Source: Polychytrium aggregatum (Eukaryota > Chytridiomycota > Chytridiomycetes > Polychytriales). Taken from it: a stretch of 64,000 nt of DNA. Made by a program: the position numbers and the translations under genes. The notes below the pieces were generated by a model that saw only the letters and a program-made list of their open reading frames with translations, was not told the DNA's origin and searched no databases. Positions 9,997 through 22,800 of the stretch are shown piece by piece (within the stretch, counting starts at the first letter, position 1; the number at the start of each line of letters is the position of its first letter). The stretch is taken from the NCBI RefSeq assembly GCF_025602895.1, contig NW_026516269.1, forward strand, positions 186,001-250,000, written 5' to 3'.

Positions 9997-12888
9997 CTAT
10001 TGCTCGATTTTGGTAGAGAGGGAGACCCCGCTGTCTTGGGGCCTCCTGCGTTTGCGCTGGCATGCACGGCACCGGCAGTTGCCCTCCTCATCGGAGCTTT
10101 CGCTCTCAGTACTGCCGCTGTCGCTGCTCGAGCTGCTGCTGGAGGAGGAGCTCGATGGCTGCAGAGCCGGCACTGTCGCAAGCAAGTCGATTCGCTGAAG
10201 CAGTGCCGCATAGTACTTCGGCTCTCGCTTGAGATCGTCTGACTCGCGAAAGTTGCCTTGGGAATACTCTTTCAGTCGCTGATAAAGCCGGTCGGCGAGC
10301 TTTGGCCGTGTGAAGCGGGTCTTGAGCCAGACGTACTCCAGATTGCCCCGCGAGCAGTAGTTCTGAGTGACCGCCAGCGCAAAGTCTGGGCACCGACGCA
10401 TGATGGATTTATGAGCCACAGCACAGCAGGGTGAGGAGAGTTAGATCTGGCTGTCCGACAACGCTCGAGAACCAGCCACGCCTTCGCACCTTCTGTCTTG
10501 ACACTCTGCCATCTCGGGTGCTGGATGTGATGCGGCGCGCTCACCGAGATTGATGACGACATGCCACCATCCTCCAGGCACGAATACGGTTTCTCCTGGG
10601 CGCTGCAGGATTTCGACAACGCCGAGCCGGTCCAGCAGCGTTTGCCCATTTTCGTCCCGGGTGCTCTCGGCAGCGAGCTGGGAATAAACACAGGCAAACC
10701 AGGTGGCGGCTTCGTGGTCGGGCAGACCGCGGGGTTCGATGATTTTGCGATCGACCTGAGGAGGGAAAAGTGCCCATCTGTGTGTTTGGGGTGATAGGGA
10801 AGCAAGTCGATGTCAGCAACATAAGAGTCTGTTGGCCATCGGTCGCTTGAGCACAGGAGCCCCAAGTTGGGGTAGCGAGAGATAATGAACGGTCGAGAAC
10901 CATGGAGTACTCGGGATGCATGGACACCATTGGCTCCATGCATGGGATGCACGGGAATTGCAAGAAAGATGACAACCACAGGAAGCGCGAGAGGCACGAG
11001 GATCGCGAGACACAGCATATCGCAGAGTGTACCGAAACCTACCTTTTGCTGCCAACCAGCAATGCATTCCACGCACTCGTGCCAAGCGGGTCCTGTTGTG
11101 GAAGCGTTGCGTGAGGATGGGCATCCAACTGGGTCAGAATGATCAAGATCGATTACCCACTACAAGTGGTGAAACACCGACCAGCCGTGAGCCACTATCG
11201 TCCGGCTTCGAGCAGGGCAGCGATATCGGGTCGAGGCAAAGTCCTCCATGGCAAGGACTGCTGCGTGTGAAAACCATACCACATGGATGCCCGTTCCCGA
11301 GCGGGCAGGTCCCCAGACGACCCAGCGATGCGGCGGCCGCTTGCGTCCCGTCAGTCGAAACAAATCGTCCTCAAAGTACTTTGGAATTTTGTAGTCGCTC
11401 AAGAGCGACGCGGTCGGTGTCGACTCGGCCCAGGACGGATCGCCGCCGGTCGAGTCTGTTGGCTTTGGCCAGTCCTTCTGGGGCACTTGGCTCGGGCGGA
11501 GCTTGTTTTCTGAGTCCGGGTTCGCTGGTTGGCTGATCGTGCGACTGCTTGGTTCGCCCAGGATATCCAGACGACTAGGGTTGGCCATATCGACAGCCAC
11601 AAGCACTTTTTCTCGATCGATGCCGTTGCTGCGACTGGTTTCGCTCGTGTCTTGAGATGCGATTCCGGTTTCTTTACCGCTCGCCCAGTCGCCGATGCTT
11701 CCATCGATTCTGCTGCCGCCGTTCGTGTCTTGGTCGTCGAGCTTGGGCCGCTTCCGGGACTTGCCGGTGTTGTTGCGGCGTCGCTCGCCAAAGTTGGCAT
11801 CGAATATGTACAGAGGCGAGTCGTCGGTGACGCCGTCGTGGTTGAGGGCATAGTGCAGGTAGTACTTCAGAGGCATGTAGACGGGATCGCCGTCGTCGTC
11901 CTCGCCGACCTTGAACTTTTCAGAGTGGTATCGGTTGAACAGTTTCTTGAAGAGGCAGATCGCATCCCGCAGAAGTAACGCAGAAGTAACGCAGAAGCGC
12001 ATATATACATGGGGTGAGCGAAGCCAGAGCGATCGATTGGCGCCAGCAATGTACCGCAGGCCGATATGCACCAGGGCACATTGCTACAGCGCCGGGTTGA
12101 ATGGAAGGGGGAGGGGGCTTTACCTCGGCTGTCCATTCGGATTTTGCCGCCCAGTCGTCGACGGCGCCGGTGATGACGACGGGCGTCGCCTGACTCTCGA
12201 AGCGTTCGACAAAGTCGTCCTCTGAGACGGCCGAGTAGTCGATCCGCTGGACGGTGTCGCGGCTGCTGTCGATTCCAAAGTCCATGTTACGGAGGTGCAT
12301 CTTTTGCCACTCAAAGATGTCGAGTTCTGCGCAAGAAGGAGAGGTGGTCGTGACGGAGAGAGGGAGGAGTTGGGTTGAGTGGGAGGAAAGATGGAGGAAG
12401 GCACAAAGTATTGGTGGCGAATGACGCCGTTTTGCAAAATAGAGTCAGCGTCTGTATCATCGGAGGCAGGACGGCGTAGTTTTGGATGCCGTGAGCAACG
12501 GCGATTTGGTCCGCCATTGGAGCCGGCTGCGATCGGCGGGCAGATGAACCTGCGATTAGGCAGCAGGCACAGACCGGTGCTGTTCCGTCATCGAGCCAGG
12601 CCGGCACGATCGCAGGCCCATTGTTCGTTCGTCCAGAGATGGCGATCGATGTGGGGGGGGGGCTTTCGCTGTCCTCGGGTTGCAGCGGAGGGCGAGGATG
12701 GAGGGAAGATTGAAGCCAAGGACAAGCCGTAGGAGCTAGGATGGGCTTGTGCAGTGACAGGGCGATGGACAGAACGCACCAGATCGGGCGGCCAGCTTGG
12801 CCTTCTTGATCTTTTTCTCGAGGCGTTCTGGATTGACATCGGGCAACGAGATCCGCCGGATCGGAGCGCCGGCGTCGGTTCCGGCCAT
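9997..12888 (-). CDS. JMJD6: JMJD6-type JmjC Fe(II)/2-oxoglutarate oxygenase, 6 exons
   Basis: Joined exons 12888-12780, 12326-12124, 11945-11280, 11092-11043, 10777-10545 and 10385-9997 give 549 aa; human JMJD6 has 403. Family blocks are in order: FVERFESQATPVVITGAVDD, KFKVGEDDDGDPVYMPLKYY, DDSPLYIFDANFGE, PHRWVVWGPARSGTGIHV/DPLGTSAWNALL, PGETVFVPGGWWHVVINLD. The iron ligands H325-x-D327 and H415 and the 2-oxoglutarate lysine K342 (SKRW) are present. Extra length comes mostly from a charged insert of roughly 100 residues after the SPLYIFDANFGE block (about 160-290). The C-terminus has an 11-Ser run followed by an acidic stretch and a Cys/Arg-rich tail, as in animal JMJD6. The family hydroxylates lysines of splicing factors (U2AF2); arginine demethylation is disputed. 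It is nuclear. Confidence 0.96.
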
Positions 12889-13614
12889 CGGGGAGCGAGG
12901 ATCTGGAAGGGATGGAGACGGAGGCGGGGGCAGACGGAGATGGTATCGAAGCCGAGGCAAACAGCGTGCGAGAGGGAAGGGTTGGCTCCGGTGGCTCTGG
13001 AGGGGGCAAGCGCAGACTGGGCCGTGGTGATGACTCGCCGAACATCATGGAAACAAAGGCGCGACGAGGGAAATCGACGACCAGCCGGCGGACTGCGACG
13101 AAGCGATCACCGGACGCTTTCGAGCCAGCGGTGGTGCTGGCGCTGGGGTTCATGCATGAGTTCCTGAATACCCTATATTCCGTATGAGGCTGACAGCAGA
13201 GGCAAACACAAACAGCTGCGAGGAAAACCGAAAATGAAGAAAATAGAAGCGAAGAGAACCAAGGGAGAGGACGAAAGGGCAAATAGAGCAGTGATAGAGA
13301 GGAGAGGAGAGAGAAGGCTGAGTGGTAGAGACATGCAACAATCGGTGATACGGAATCGGGTGGACCAAAAGGGTTTGACAGCAGCCGGCCTCTCCGCAAA
13401 ATGGATGATGCTTTCGCTGGAAGGGAAGATCAACAAGAGATAATACAGGCCGCTGCTGTGACGCTTTTGGGTAGGAGAGGAGTGGAGCTGCACTACTTGA
13501 TGGTCGAGCTCAGGGGGCGGCAGTCCAGACGAGGAGGGGAGGGTGCAAAATTACAGAGACGACATCGACGCCCTTGATCCTGGCACTGCAAAGAGATCGT
13601 CAAAGCAGCCGGGA
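12889..13614. other. Intergenic region upstream of JMJD6
   Basis: No supported gene. It separates the JMJD6 start (12888) from the 3' end of the next minus-strand gene (13615). Purine-rich GAGA-type sequence at 13200-13330 may be promoter or 3'UTR. Confidence 0.5.
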
Positions 13615-16600
13615 TTACTTGCGCCGCAGCGTCCACCACTTGCGCTTGTCGTTCGAAGGCGTGTCGTTGAGGGAGGGCATGCTCTGCTTGCGCGAAACGC
13701 CCGACTGAGCCTCTGAGGCCCCGCTTCGGTCGCTCGCCTTGGAGAGGTTGCGGGGGAGAGTCGAGATCTCGGTTGGGGCCTGGTCCGAGAGCATAAAGGG
13801 CCGTCGGGCCGACTCGGAGAGCCCACCGTCGCCTCCATCGGCAGGGATGGATGGAAGCGGGTGGTGGCCCTTGGAGATCTTGCGTCCGTTCGAGGACATG
13901 TTCACCGCCATGGACGACATCGAGGTCGAGTGCATCAGCTGGCTCAGATGCGACAGACTTTGCTTGCGAGGCTGGCCCAAGCCCTTGCGTCCCCAGTTCT
14001 CGAACAGCGAAATGAGATCATCGACCTTGGTCGACTCTGGCTCGGGCAGCTCAGCTGTAGTCGTGCCACTGAGCGTGGACGAGGCCGAGCGCTGGCTGAT
14101 CCAGCTGTGGTCACCATGGATTTGCTGTCGGTGCTGCTGCTGTTGCTGTTGCGGCGGGTGGGGCGAGCTCGGCGACGACTTGACTCGGCTTGGGGGCACT
14201 GGGGCAATGGGCGATGGTGGAGTCGGAAGCGAAGTCGTCGATGCGGAAAAGTGAAAGACTCCATCGCCGCTCTTGAGACGGGCGACCTTGAGCCGCTTTA
14301 GGGTGCCAAAGAGCCCGCCTCGGGACTCGGGCCGTTCGGGCGAGTCGCTCGGTGACGGATCGCTCTTGGGCGTCCTTCCCAGTGTGCCGGGGGCAGAGAC
14401 CGTGGTCATGACCTGCTCGGACATGGTGCGCTCGACATTGGGCACGGCGGGAGGCTCCTCCGGGTCGTTGGCTGCCATGGGCAGGGGCGTCGACGCTCGG
14501 TTGGGCCGCGCTGGAGGGGTGGCCGGCCGCTCGATTTCGGCGCTGAATCGCTTGTATCCAGAGCGCAGCGATGACTGGGATGCCTTGACAAGGACCAAGT
14601 GAGTGGGGTCCACGGGGAGCACCGGCGTTGAGGCGTTCGATCGCTCGATAAAGGTGAGGTTGGATCCTCGGCGGGAATGCTGCCGGCCGAGGTTGGGTTC
14701 TTCGCCGATGATCTCAAAGAGCGCCTCGGGGACGACCGGGCGCTTGGTGTCGACCGACATCGCAGCCGGCGAGGCGGGAGTCCGCGGAAGAGAGGCGGCG
14801 AATATCGCAGTTGCCGCTGAAGCCGTGGAATCGGTGCGAAGCGGGGCCACAGGAGTTCCATCGCCCCGGAATGCACCGTCACGGATATCAAGCTTGGCAA
14901 GGGCAGGGCCAACGCTCGCGACAGGGGCTGGGAGATCCTGCAGAGGATCCGAAAGTTGGCCGGAGGCATCGGCGATTTCGTCCTCTTCTTCTTCTCTTCC
15001 TCGCCCTTCTTCCGCTTCTTCTTCTTCTTCTTCTCTTCCTCGCCCTTCTTCCGCTTCTTCTTCTTCTTCTTCATGGAGCACAGGTTGGACCTCAACGATG
15101 TACTGAGAAAGCACGGGACGGCTGGTGCTCTGGGGGGACTCGATGTCGATCCAGCCCTCGTCGTCGGCATCGTTGGGCGATGCGGGCGGTGGAGCTTCGC
15201 CCACGCTGCCGACGCTGCTGGCATTCTCGAGAATCATGCCGCTCTGGGACAAATGGTCGTCGTGGTTTGCGGGAGTGATGTCGTTGTCCTCGACGATGCG
15301 CGGCACGCCCAGGAGCGAATTAAGGTGTACCGAGGTGTTCTCGTCGATCCGGATGATGCGCTCGACCCCTTCATCAACCGAGGTGATCTTGATGTCGATG
15401 GGCTTGGTGACGGGAATCATGGTGTTGGCCTTGATCATCTCGGCAGTGCTAGGGTCCTCGCCATTGGCGACCAAGGCCAGTCGGTCCAGATGTAACGACG
15501 AGCGATATACGCGGAAGGATGTGCTGATGCGATGAGGGCGGGCTGGCAGGTTGGCGACGGGGCTTTCTTCGCTTGGACCCTCCTCGATCGTGTCGATCTT
15601 GTGGTGATCGGACGGCACGAAGGGGATCGAGGCGCGGTTGAGACGCTGGGCTGGAACTGTAAGATTGGACGGCCGCCTGCCGCTCGCAGACGAGACCTTC
15701 CGCATGGGCACCGGGCTGAAGGTCTCGCCGACGATGCTCTTGCGATTCGGGCTGTTGTTGGCAACCACGGCGACGAGCTGGTCGGCCAAAACATCGTAGA
15801 CCGACGCTCGCTTGGGCTCCAGGCTGTCTCCGTACCGCGACGTCCTCTTGGGCTCCAGAGTGTCTCCGTACCGTGACACCCTTCGCGCCGACATGCGGCT
15901 CTTGCGGCGATCACCTTGGCTGCCTTGCGAGTAGGAGCGTGACTTGCGGTTCTCGGCGCCGAGACCGAGCCCGTGCGGCGGCACGGCATAAAAGTCCTCG
16001 TCCACAATCTCGCTAAGAGCAGCTGCATAGGCGCGACTGATTCGCTTGGCATAGCGCGAGGTGCGCTTGGCAGAGTTGGCGGTGCCGGACTTGTCCCGGC
16101 TCTGGACAATTGGGCGCTTCCGGCGGCTGATGGTGCCGGGCATGGCAAAGGGGTTGGACTCGCCGTGGGATCGTACGCTGTCGCTGCCGGGCGTCTGGCT
16201 TCGCTGGGTGACCTTGCGGGTGATGGTCGGGGTGCGCGAGAGGTTGGTTGATGAGTCGCCAATGCCGAACGGGTTGGATTCGTTCACAGTGTTCGGGCCA
16301 GCGGCCAAATCGGTGCCATTGGGGGCCCGCTTCTGGCGCACGCGCTTGAGCGTCTCGGCGAGATAGCGCTCGTCCGGCTCGGGCGTGTTGGAGGTCTGGG
16401 TGTCGGCAGCAGGGACAGCGGCGGCCTGAGGCTGGGATATCGAACTGGCGATCGACGAGACACGCTCCATCGCAACGGACTCTTGGGAAGGACGGACGTC
16501 ATGCACAGCCAGGCGCGGGGTGGGAGCGGCAATCTCGGCTTGGGGCTGGGTGGCGACGACCGACGGAGGAATGTCGGGGACTTCGCTAGGAAGGCCGGCG

Positions 16601-18098
16601 CGGGTGTCATCGTCCAGCTTGGAGGCCGTGTTGGTGCGGCCCAGCACGATGTCTCGGAGCGCCTTCATGGTCGTCAGGGGCTGGAGGACCCAGTTGTCCA
16701 AGACAGGCTTCTCCATGCCAACGTCTTCCCACTGCGAGTCCTCCGATGTGTCCGAGGGAACGCGCTGCCCAGCATCGGCCTCTGCACCAGCAGCGCCATT
16801 GCCAGCTTGCAGCTCGTCCTTGTGGGCCTCCTGCAGCTCGTGCTCCCTCATAAACTCGGCCTGCTCAAGCTCGTAGAGGCGTTGCTGTTCGAGGAAGAGC
16901 CGGGTCTGTCGCTCAAGCTTCTTCTTGAGCAGCTTGGCTCGCCCGTGCGAGTTGTCGATGATCTGGGCTGGAAAGCTTTCGTACTGGTACTCGCCCGACT
17001 CACGCACCGGCTTCCGCGCGCGACCCACAGGGGGATAGCTACGCGAATCGGTGGTGAGGGTCGAGACACGCCTGCCGTCGCGAGCACGCTCGTCCTCGTC
17101 GTCAGAGGGAGGATATGGGTTGAAGTGGCTGAACACGGAGCTGAACGAGTCGATCCGGCGCAGACCTGGAGCGTGGTAAACAAGGGTTCTTCGGCGACGG
17201 CCACTCGAGTTGTGGCTCTTGCGCCGCTGTTTCTGGTTGTCCGAGTATGCCTGGAGCTGCTGGGCGAGAGTCGATGAGACTTCGAAGGCCTGGGGCCGTG
17301 GGACACCTGTGGAGGGGAGGGCAGAGGGAACCGTCAAGAACCGAGGCGAGATCGAAGCAGTTGGATGGGATGCACGGCAACGGAGACACTGGGAGATTGA
17401 GGGTGTGGCTCCTGCGATACACCGCGTGCTCCCAAAGAGCATGGAAGCATGGATGGGCGGCTGATACAAGGGATATCGAAAGGGAGACCCAAGGGACACA
17501 GCGACACGATAGTCGAGCCAACGAGTGTCGCGATGCTTGAGCGGGCACTGCGGGAGACGGTGGGACACGGATACTTACGCTTGTTGCTCCAGTCGCGAGC
17601 CATGGCGGGGACGTCGGGCACAGGCGGGGCATCAAAGAACTTGTCTTCCTCATGGTCGGTATGGAGCGAGGGCTCATATGTCCAGGACGTGGCACCGGTC
17701 TGCGACGGAATGCGAGCCATGGGTGTCGTGGGGACCGAGGGCTCGGGCAGCGGCTTGCTGCTCCAGCCGGGCGAGTCGTGGTGCTGATCGGCGTAGATGC
17801 GGACTTGTGCCGGGATCTGCGAGGCCGATACGCCCGAGGAGGTTCGGCTTCGTCCGCCATGGTTGTAGACAATGGATTTTCGATGTGCAGAGTGACTGCT
17901 GAAGGATTTTCTATGGTGTGAAGAAGCAGCGGAGCGTCTATGTGGGTTGCTTTGGCTGGAGACTGCTTTGGGGGGCTGCGAGAGGTCTAGGCGGGAGGTG
18001 GAGCGGCCATTCTGCTGTTGGTCGTCCTTGGACTGTCGCTTGGACGATATCTTTTGTTTTAAGGAGGAGACGAGTCTGCCGAATTTTGATGAGGACAT
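13615..18098 (-). CDS. Large intrinsically disordered Ser/Pro-rich protein, 2 exons
   Basis: Exons 18098-17579 and 17306-13615 (donor GTAAGT, acceptor CTCCACAG, phase 1) give 1,403 aa. The start MSSSKFGRLVSSLKQKISSK is a basic amphipathic helix. Most of the rest is low-complexity and disordered. It contains two Asn-Pro-Phe motifs in ESNPF context (ESNPFGIGDS, ESNPFAMPG), a duplicated SRYGDTLEPKR/SRYGDSLEPKR block, a two-copy 13-residue acidic repeat (EEEEEEAEEGRGR) near residue 860 and a basic end (KRKWWTLRRK). NPF motifs bind EH domains of endocytic adaptors, hinting at a cortical scaffold, but no domain is recognised. The frame stays open upstream to an ATG at 18743 (MGNQQSW), a possible longer N-terminus of 215 more residues. 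Confidence 0.82.
14992..15069. repeat. Two-copy 39-bp coding minisatellite
   Basis: A 39-nt unit, nearly pure pyrimidine on the plus strand, is repeated twice in tandem inside the disordered protein gene. On the coding (minus) strand each unit gives 13 residues, EEEEEEAEEGRGR. The flanks are further TTC runs. Confidence 0.9.
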
Positions 18099-19856
18099 TC
18101 TAGTGTTGGGTTGCTGTTCTGGAGCCGCAGGTGGATCCACGACTGCGGACGATTGAGATAACAGAGGCGGATGGGATGGAGGGCACACAGCAGGTGGGGA
18201 TGATTGGGTCGTGACGGTTGATTGGACCGAAGGTACCAAGCGCAGCGAGGGCGAGGAAAGCGTGGGGTGAAGAGGTGTTGGCGAGCGACCGCCGACGGGA
18301 GGGCGCAGATGGGGAGGTGATTGTCGCACGGCAGAGGTATGGCGATATGGCGGGGGTTGGGGACGGGAGGGAAGTTGGGTGGAAGGAAATGGAAGCGCAA
18401 GCGGGGGTTGGCAGACGGGAGGGGGTTGCGAGCCAGGACGATATCGATGCGAGGATAGAAAGAAGGATGCATTTGATGGTTGGCGAGAGCAAGCGAGTTG
18501 AAGTGCGTCCACGGGCGGATGCGGATGAAGGACAGCGTGTTGGTGAAAGTCGGGTCGTTGGCGGGACGTTGATCGTTGCCGTTGGCGGCGACGGCGACCA
18601 GAGCGGCGTTGTTGGTGAGGGTGAGGTTGTGGTTGTTGATGAGAGTGAGGTTGTGGTTGCGGTTGTGGGCGAGGTGAGTCCAGCACACCCGCGATAGGAT
18701 AAGCAGACATGTCCGACGCCGGCCAGGATTGTTGGTTTCCCATGGTTGCGGTTGATGCAAGGTGCCGGGGAGTATCGGAATTGCCAGAGGACCGAGTTGG
18801 GAAGAAAGGACACAGAAGTCCAGGCAAAAGGGAACAGATGGACGGCAGAGGGAGACGGATTCGGTGAGCAGACAGAACAAATCAGATGAGCCGAGCGACG
18901 GGCCGGGTGACGAGCCAGGCGATATACCGGGCGATATACCGAGCGATGCGCCGGGGCGGGGGGGGGCACATTGCGAGACAGACGATGCGGTGGGTGAGCC
19001 AGGCGGCGTGCAAGATGGGTGCAAGGCCGGACATTTGCCACGAGGAGTCCTCTGTGGGAGCGGCAAACCATGTCCGGGGGCAAGGATGTTCGGGCAACAA
19101 GACATACCGAGGAGGGGATGGAGATGGGGGTTGAGGGATCGCCCGGTAGTTGTTAAGTTGCGATTGGTAGGCTGTGATGGGTGGGCTGTGATGGGTAGGC
19201 TGTGATTGGTAGATTGTGATTTATCGATTGAATCGGCGACGGCGTTGGATAAGCACTCGAATCGACGGCGTTGAATGAACAGTCGGATCGACGGCGTTGA
19301 GTGAACAGTTGAATCGATGGATTCAACCACGTTCCGCAGCAGCTGTGGAGCAGCAGCAGCTCTATGTGGAGGATGCCCGCGGAAGGCGATGAGGACTTCT
19401 GGAGGGAGGCGAGCAGGATCGATGAGGGCAAAGGAGACGAACGACGGCGGGGGGACCAACAGCTATTTCGGGCAGCAGCGACTGTGCACTGTCACTGTGG
19501 CGCTGTCGCTGTGCACTGTCACTGTGCTGCTGCCACTGTGCTGCTGTCACTGTGATTGCTGTACTGTGATTGCTGTCACTGTGCCCCATTGTGCTGCTGA
19601 CCCTGCTTGCACTGCGCCGTCGCACAGCCTCTCTCGCCGCGCACCATGTCGCACACGCTTCCCGTGTCCATCGCACGTGACATTGCACGTGACTATGCCA
19701 GGGTTGGCTCTCAAATCCCGTCCTCCACAACCACAACCGTCACAACCACAACCACAACCACAATCACAACCTCAGCACCCAACACCAGCACCGGCACCGG
19801 CCCAACGCTATCACCAACACCATCGCCAACACCGGCCAACACTGGTCCGTCCCGCC
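18099..19856. other. Divergent intergenic region between the disordered protein and WDR7 genes
   Basis: Several long open frames exist here on both strands, but they reflect compositional bias. Repeats include GTTGNTGAG-type sequence at 18600-18670, CTGTCACTGTG repeats at about 19487-19590 and CACAAC repeats at 19725-19775. The minus-strand frame continuous with the disordered protein gene runs to an ATG at 18743. Confidence 0.5.
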
Positions 19857-22800
19857 ATGTCCTCGTCGCTGGCCGTGCCCCTGGCCATCTGGAACAGCAT
19901 TCCAAACTCGCTCGTCACCCGTGCCCTGGCCTCCGACGATGGCCAGACCGTGCTCGCTGCTCTCGAGTCGGGCTATCTGTGGCTCTATACCTTCCACGCA
20001 ATCGACTCGTCCAATACCCCGCAAGTGCGTCTCATTATTGCGCTCCCTGCTGAGTCCGCCATGCTCGTGCTCCGTGAGCTTCAAGGACGGGCCTGGGGGC
20101 CATCGCGCTCACCGTCTCCATTCTTCCGGCTTTTCCAGCTACGTCCCCGCATCATGCTGATGGGCCACAGATCCGCCATCGCCGCCATGACCCTCATTCG
20201 GTTCGAGATTGACTGCGTCCCCACCCGCGAAAACGTCGCCATCACAGCTTCAGAAGACGGGTAAATATCGTGTGCCGTGTTGCATATCCGGATATTGCCT
20301 CTGGGCATGCGCTCGATGCTGGATTCGAGCTCTCCATCCACCCACCCACACCAACAAGCGACAAGCGACAAGCGCATGTGCCGGTCATCAGGAACCGCAT
20401 CAACCTCGAGCCCGGCACCTCGGTTGCAACTGCGGCCACATATGCGATTCGAGTTATTGGGCGCCACATCGGCTTCTCCGCAATCTCTTGCTGATGGTCC
20501 ACATTTGGGTTTCACAGCGAAGCAGCAATGTGGGATCTGGAGGACGGCCGCTGTCTCGCCGTCAACACCAACGCGTTCCCGGGCATCCCAACTGCTCTCA
20601 AAGTACGTTCCCTGTCCGCAGTGCATCGTGGACGACTGGGAGATGACGGGGATGGTGTTTCTCATAGCAGCCCAGCATGGACCGGACAATGCATCGCAGC
20701 AGGCTCTCGGCTCTGTCGTTGTATCCAACATCTGCTGGATAGATTCGATCGACTCGGCCGGCCTTGGACGCTGGTTTCCCGCATTATGTGCACTCTCCCG
20801 TCGCGGCATCCAGGGCGGCGCTAATTCCAATTCCAATTCCAACTGACTCAATAACTCGCCTGTGGACTTGTCGATTCGCAGCTGTCTTCGTCCGGCAAGG
20901 TCGTATTCTGCGGGGGCTGCTCCAACGACATTACCGTGCTCGGCACGGATACCCTCGAGGTAAGCACCCAGCGCCGCTGTCGTCACTGTCCGCACGGCAT
21001 CGATGGATGCGCTGTTGGCAGGCATAGATTGCATCCGTGACCCTGCATTGGCTTCCAGATTATCAAAACATCCAATCTCTACGACAACTGGACCAGCTCC
21101 ATTTGCTCATGCTACACAGGTTGGTCCGTTGCTGTTGACTTTGGTGGCTTCTCCGCATTTGCTTGCCACATATTCGCTGGTGCAACCACATTATCTCGAA
21201 TCCAATCGCCAGCCACTAACGGCACATTGCTTGAAACGGCTGGGTGCTCGCTATTGAATGTCTGGCCACTGGATCAACGTCCGCGATGCAACAATCACAT
21301 CGCCCCCCCCCATTCGACTATCCCCTCGCCGATTCATCCACATTCCACAGAGACAAAGGGAGTCGAGCGGGTGTTCTCGATCACGTTCGACGGCTGGCTG
21401 TGCACCATTCTGTTCGACGAGAACAAGGGCGAATTCCAGACCGATTCCATCAACAAGGTCAAGATCGAGTATGCCTCGGCAGTAGCCCCCGCCTTCTCCA
21501 TCGAAATCAATCCGTTCGACCGGAACATTCTCTTTTGTCTGCAGAGAAAATCGTGCTGTGTAAGTGGTCGCGAGCGCTGCCGTCGCCGTGTTTGCCCAAG
21601 GAGCGGCTATCAGACCCCGGCCGCCATCGCCGATCAGATTCAGCGGCTGTTTCTGTGAGCTTACTCCAGGTTCGGCACCAACCAGGTCTATGGAATCAAG
21701 CAGAATGCCCTCTCGTTCATCGATAACTTTGAGTGTCCACAGCCAGGACAGTTTTGGATGGGCGCTCGTTTCCTGTCTGCACGGACGATCCTGCTCTGGA
21801 CCAAGAACTCGAAGGCCTTTGTGTATTACCTTGGCAACGAAAAGGACATTCACCGAACGACCTCCAACCTGATTCCTCCCAATGCCATCGTCCTGGTCTC
21901 GGACGGCAGCACCACCATCTACGTCAATAGAGACAGCTTGCTGGACTATCTCGAGACACCGACAAAGTAGGTTGGCTCGGCCGCGAGCTCCCTGGTGCTT
22001 GGCGTCCACTGTTGGAACCGGTTCAAAGACGCAGTGTACCACATCGGTGGGCGTTTCTACGAACGACGCGAACGGTGCTTGCCGATGGAACCCTGAGTCC
22101 CGTGTGGACAACAGTCATGCTGCTCTCGCCCGGCGCTTGCTTGCATGTTTCTGGTGCACCCTCCCGCAATCTGACACCGTGCATTGCGCACGAGCCACAC
22201 GTTGTCCATGAGTCTATCGACTCGCATCCGCTGACTCGAATCCTCCATCCAATGCCTGTCGACAGCACCAAGGTCCTGGTGGCAGCCTTTGAAGGCACTT
22301 CCGACGAGTACAATTCGGTCATGTGTCTCGTTCCGTCGGACCCGCACCACCCCAACTCGTGCCATTATCTTTTGTCGTTCCGCAACACCCGATCCAAGTG
22401 CGACGACATTGACGTGTGGCCGTTTTGGGCGAGCAACATTGGGTCGAGAGTGGCTTTGGGCATCCAGGAGGCCCCCTATCTCGCGGCCGTCGGAAAAGCT
22501 GGACTCGAGCGCATCATTCAGTTTCGAGGTCCCAGAAGTAAGGCCCTCTCTTCCTAACTCGTGTGTTTGGACAGGCATTGTGTAGGGTTTGCAGGGACGA
22601 CACATGCGATCCGAGCAGCGCCGGTGGCTGATTTGGATCACCGAGATTGTCCAACTGATCTCGTGCGGGGCTATTATCCGTGCCCTCAGCCGTTCGATTT
22701 TCGGCCATATGGCCCATCAAGCGCATTTCGCTGCTGGAGATCACCTCCATCACGCTCGTCATGGAAAAATACGTCGCCGTTGGACTGAGTAAGCCGAGAG

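Noticed and set aside
9398-10211. Long open frames across the GGCATC array on both strands (Ala-Ser, Gly-Ile, Arg-His, Met-Pro, Cys-Arg and Asp-Ala dipeptides)
   Set aside because: They arise from a stop-free hexanucleotide inside the CRIPT intron and have no conserved flanks.
11160-11240. Apparent continuation of JMJD6 through the exon 3 donor
   Set aside because: It lacks the HxD aspartate context; the true continuation DPLGTSAWNALL starts at 11092 after an intron.
13739-17902. Numerous plus-strand open frames opposite the disordered protein gene
   Set aside because: Shadow frames of a GC-rich, repeat-rich coding sequence; the minus frame has the long uninterrupted reading and a clean splice.
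18059-19459. 466-aa and 327-aa minus frames in the WDR7 divergent promoter region
   Set aside because: Compositionally biased, overlapping in different frames, with no recognisable motif.
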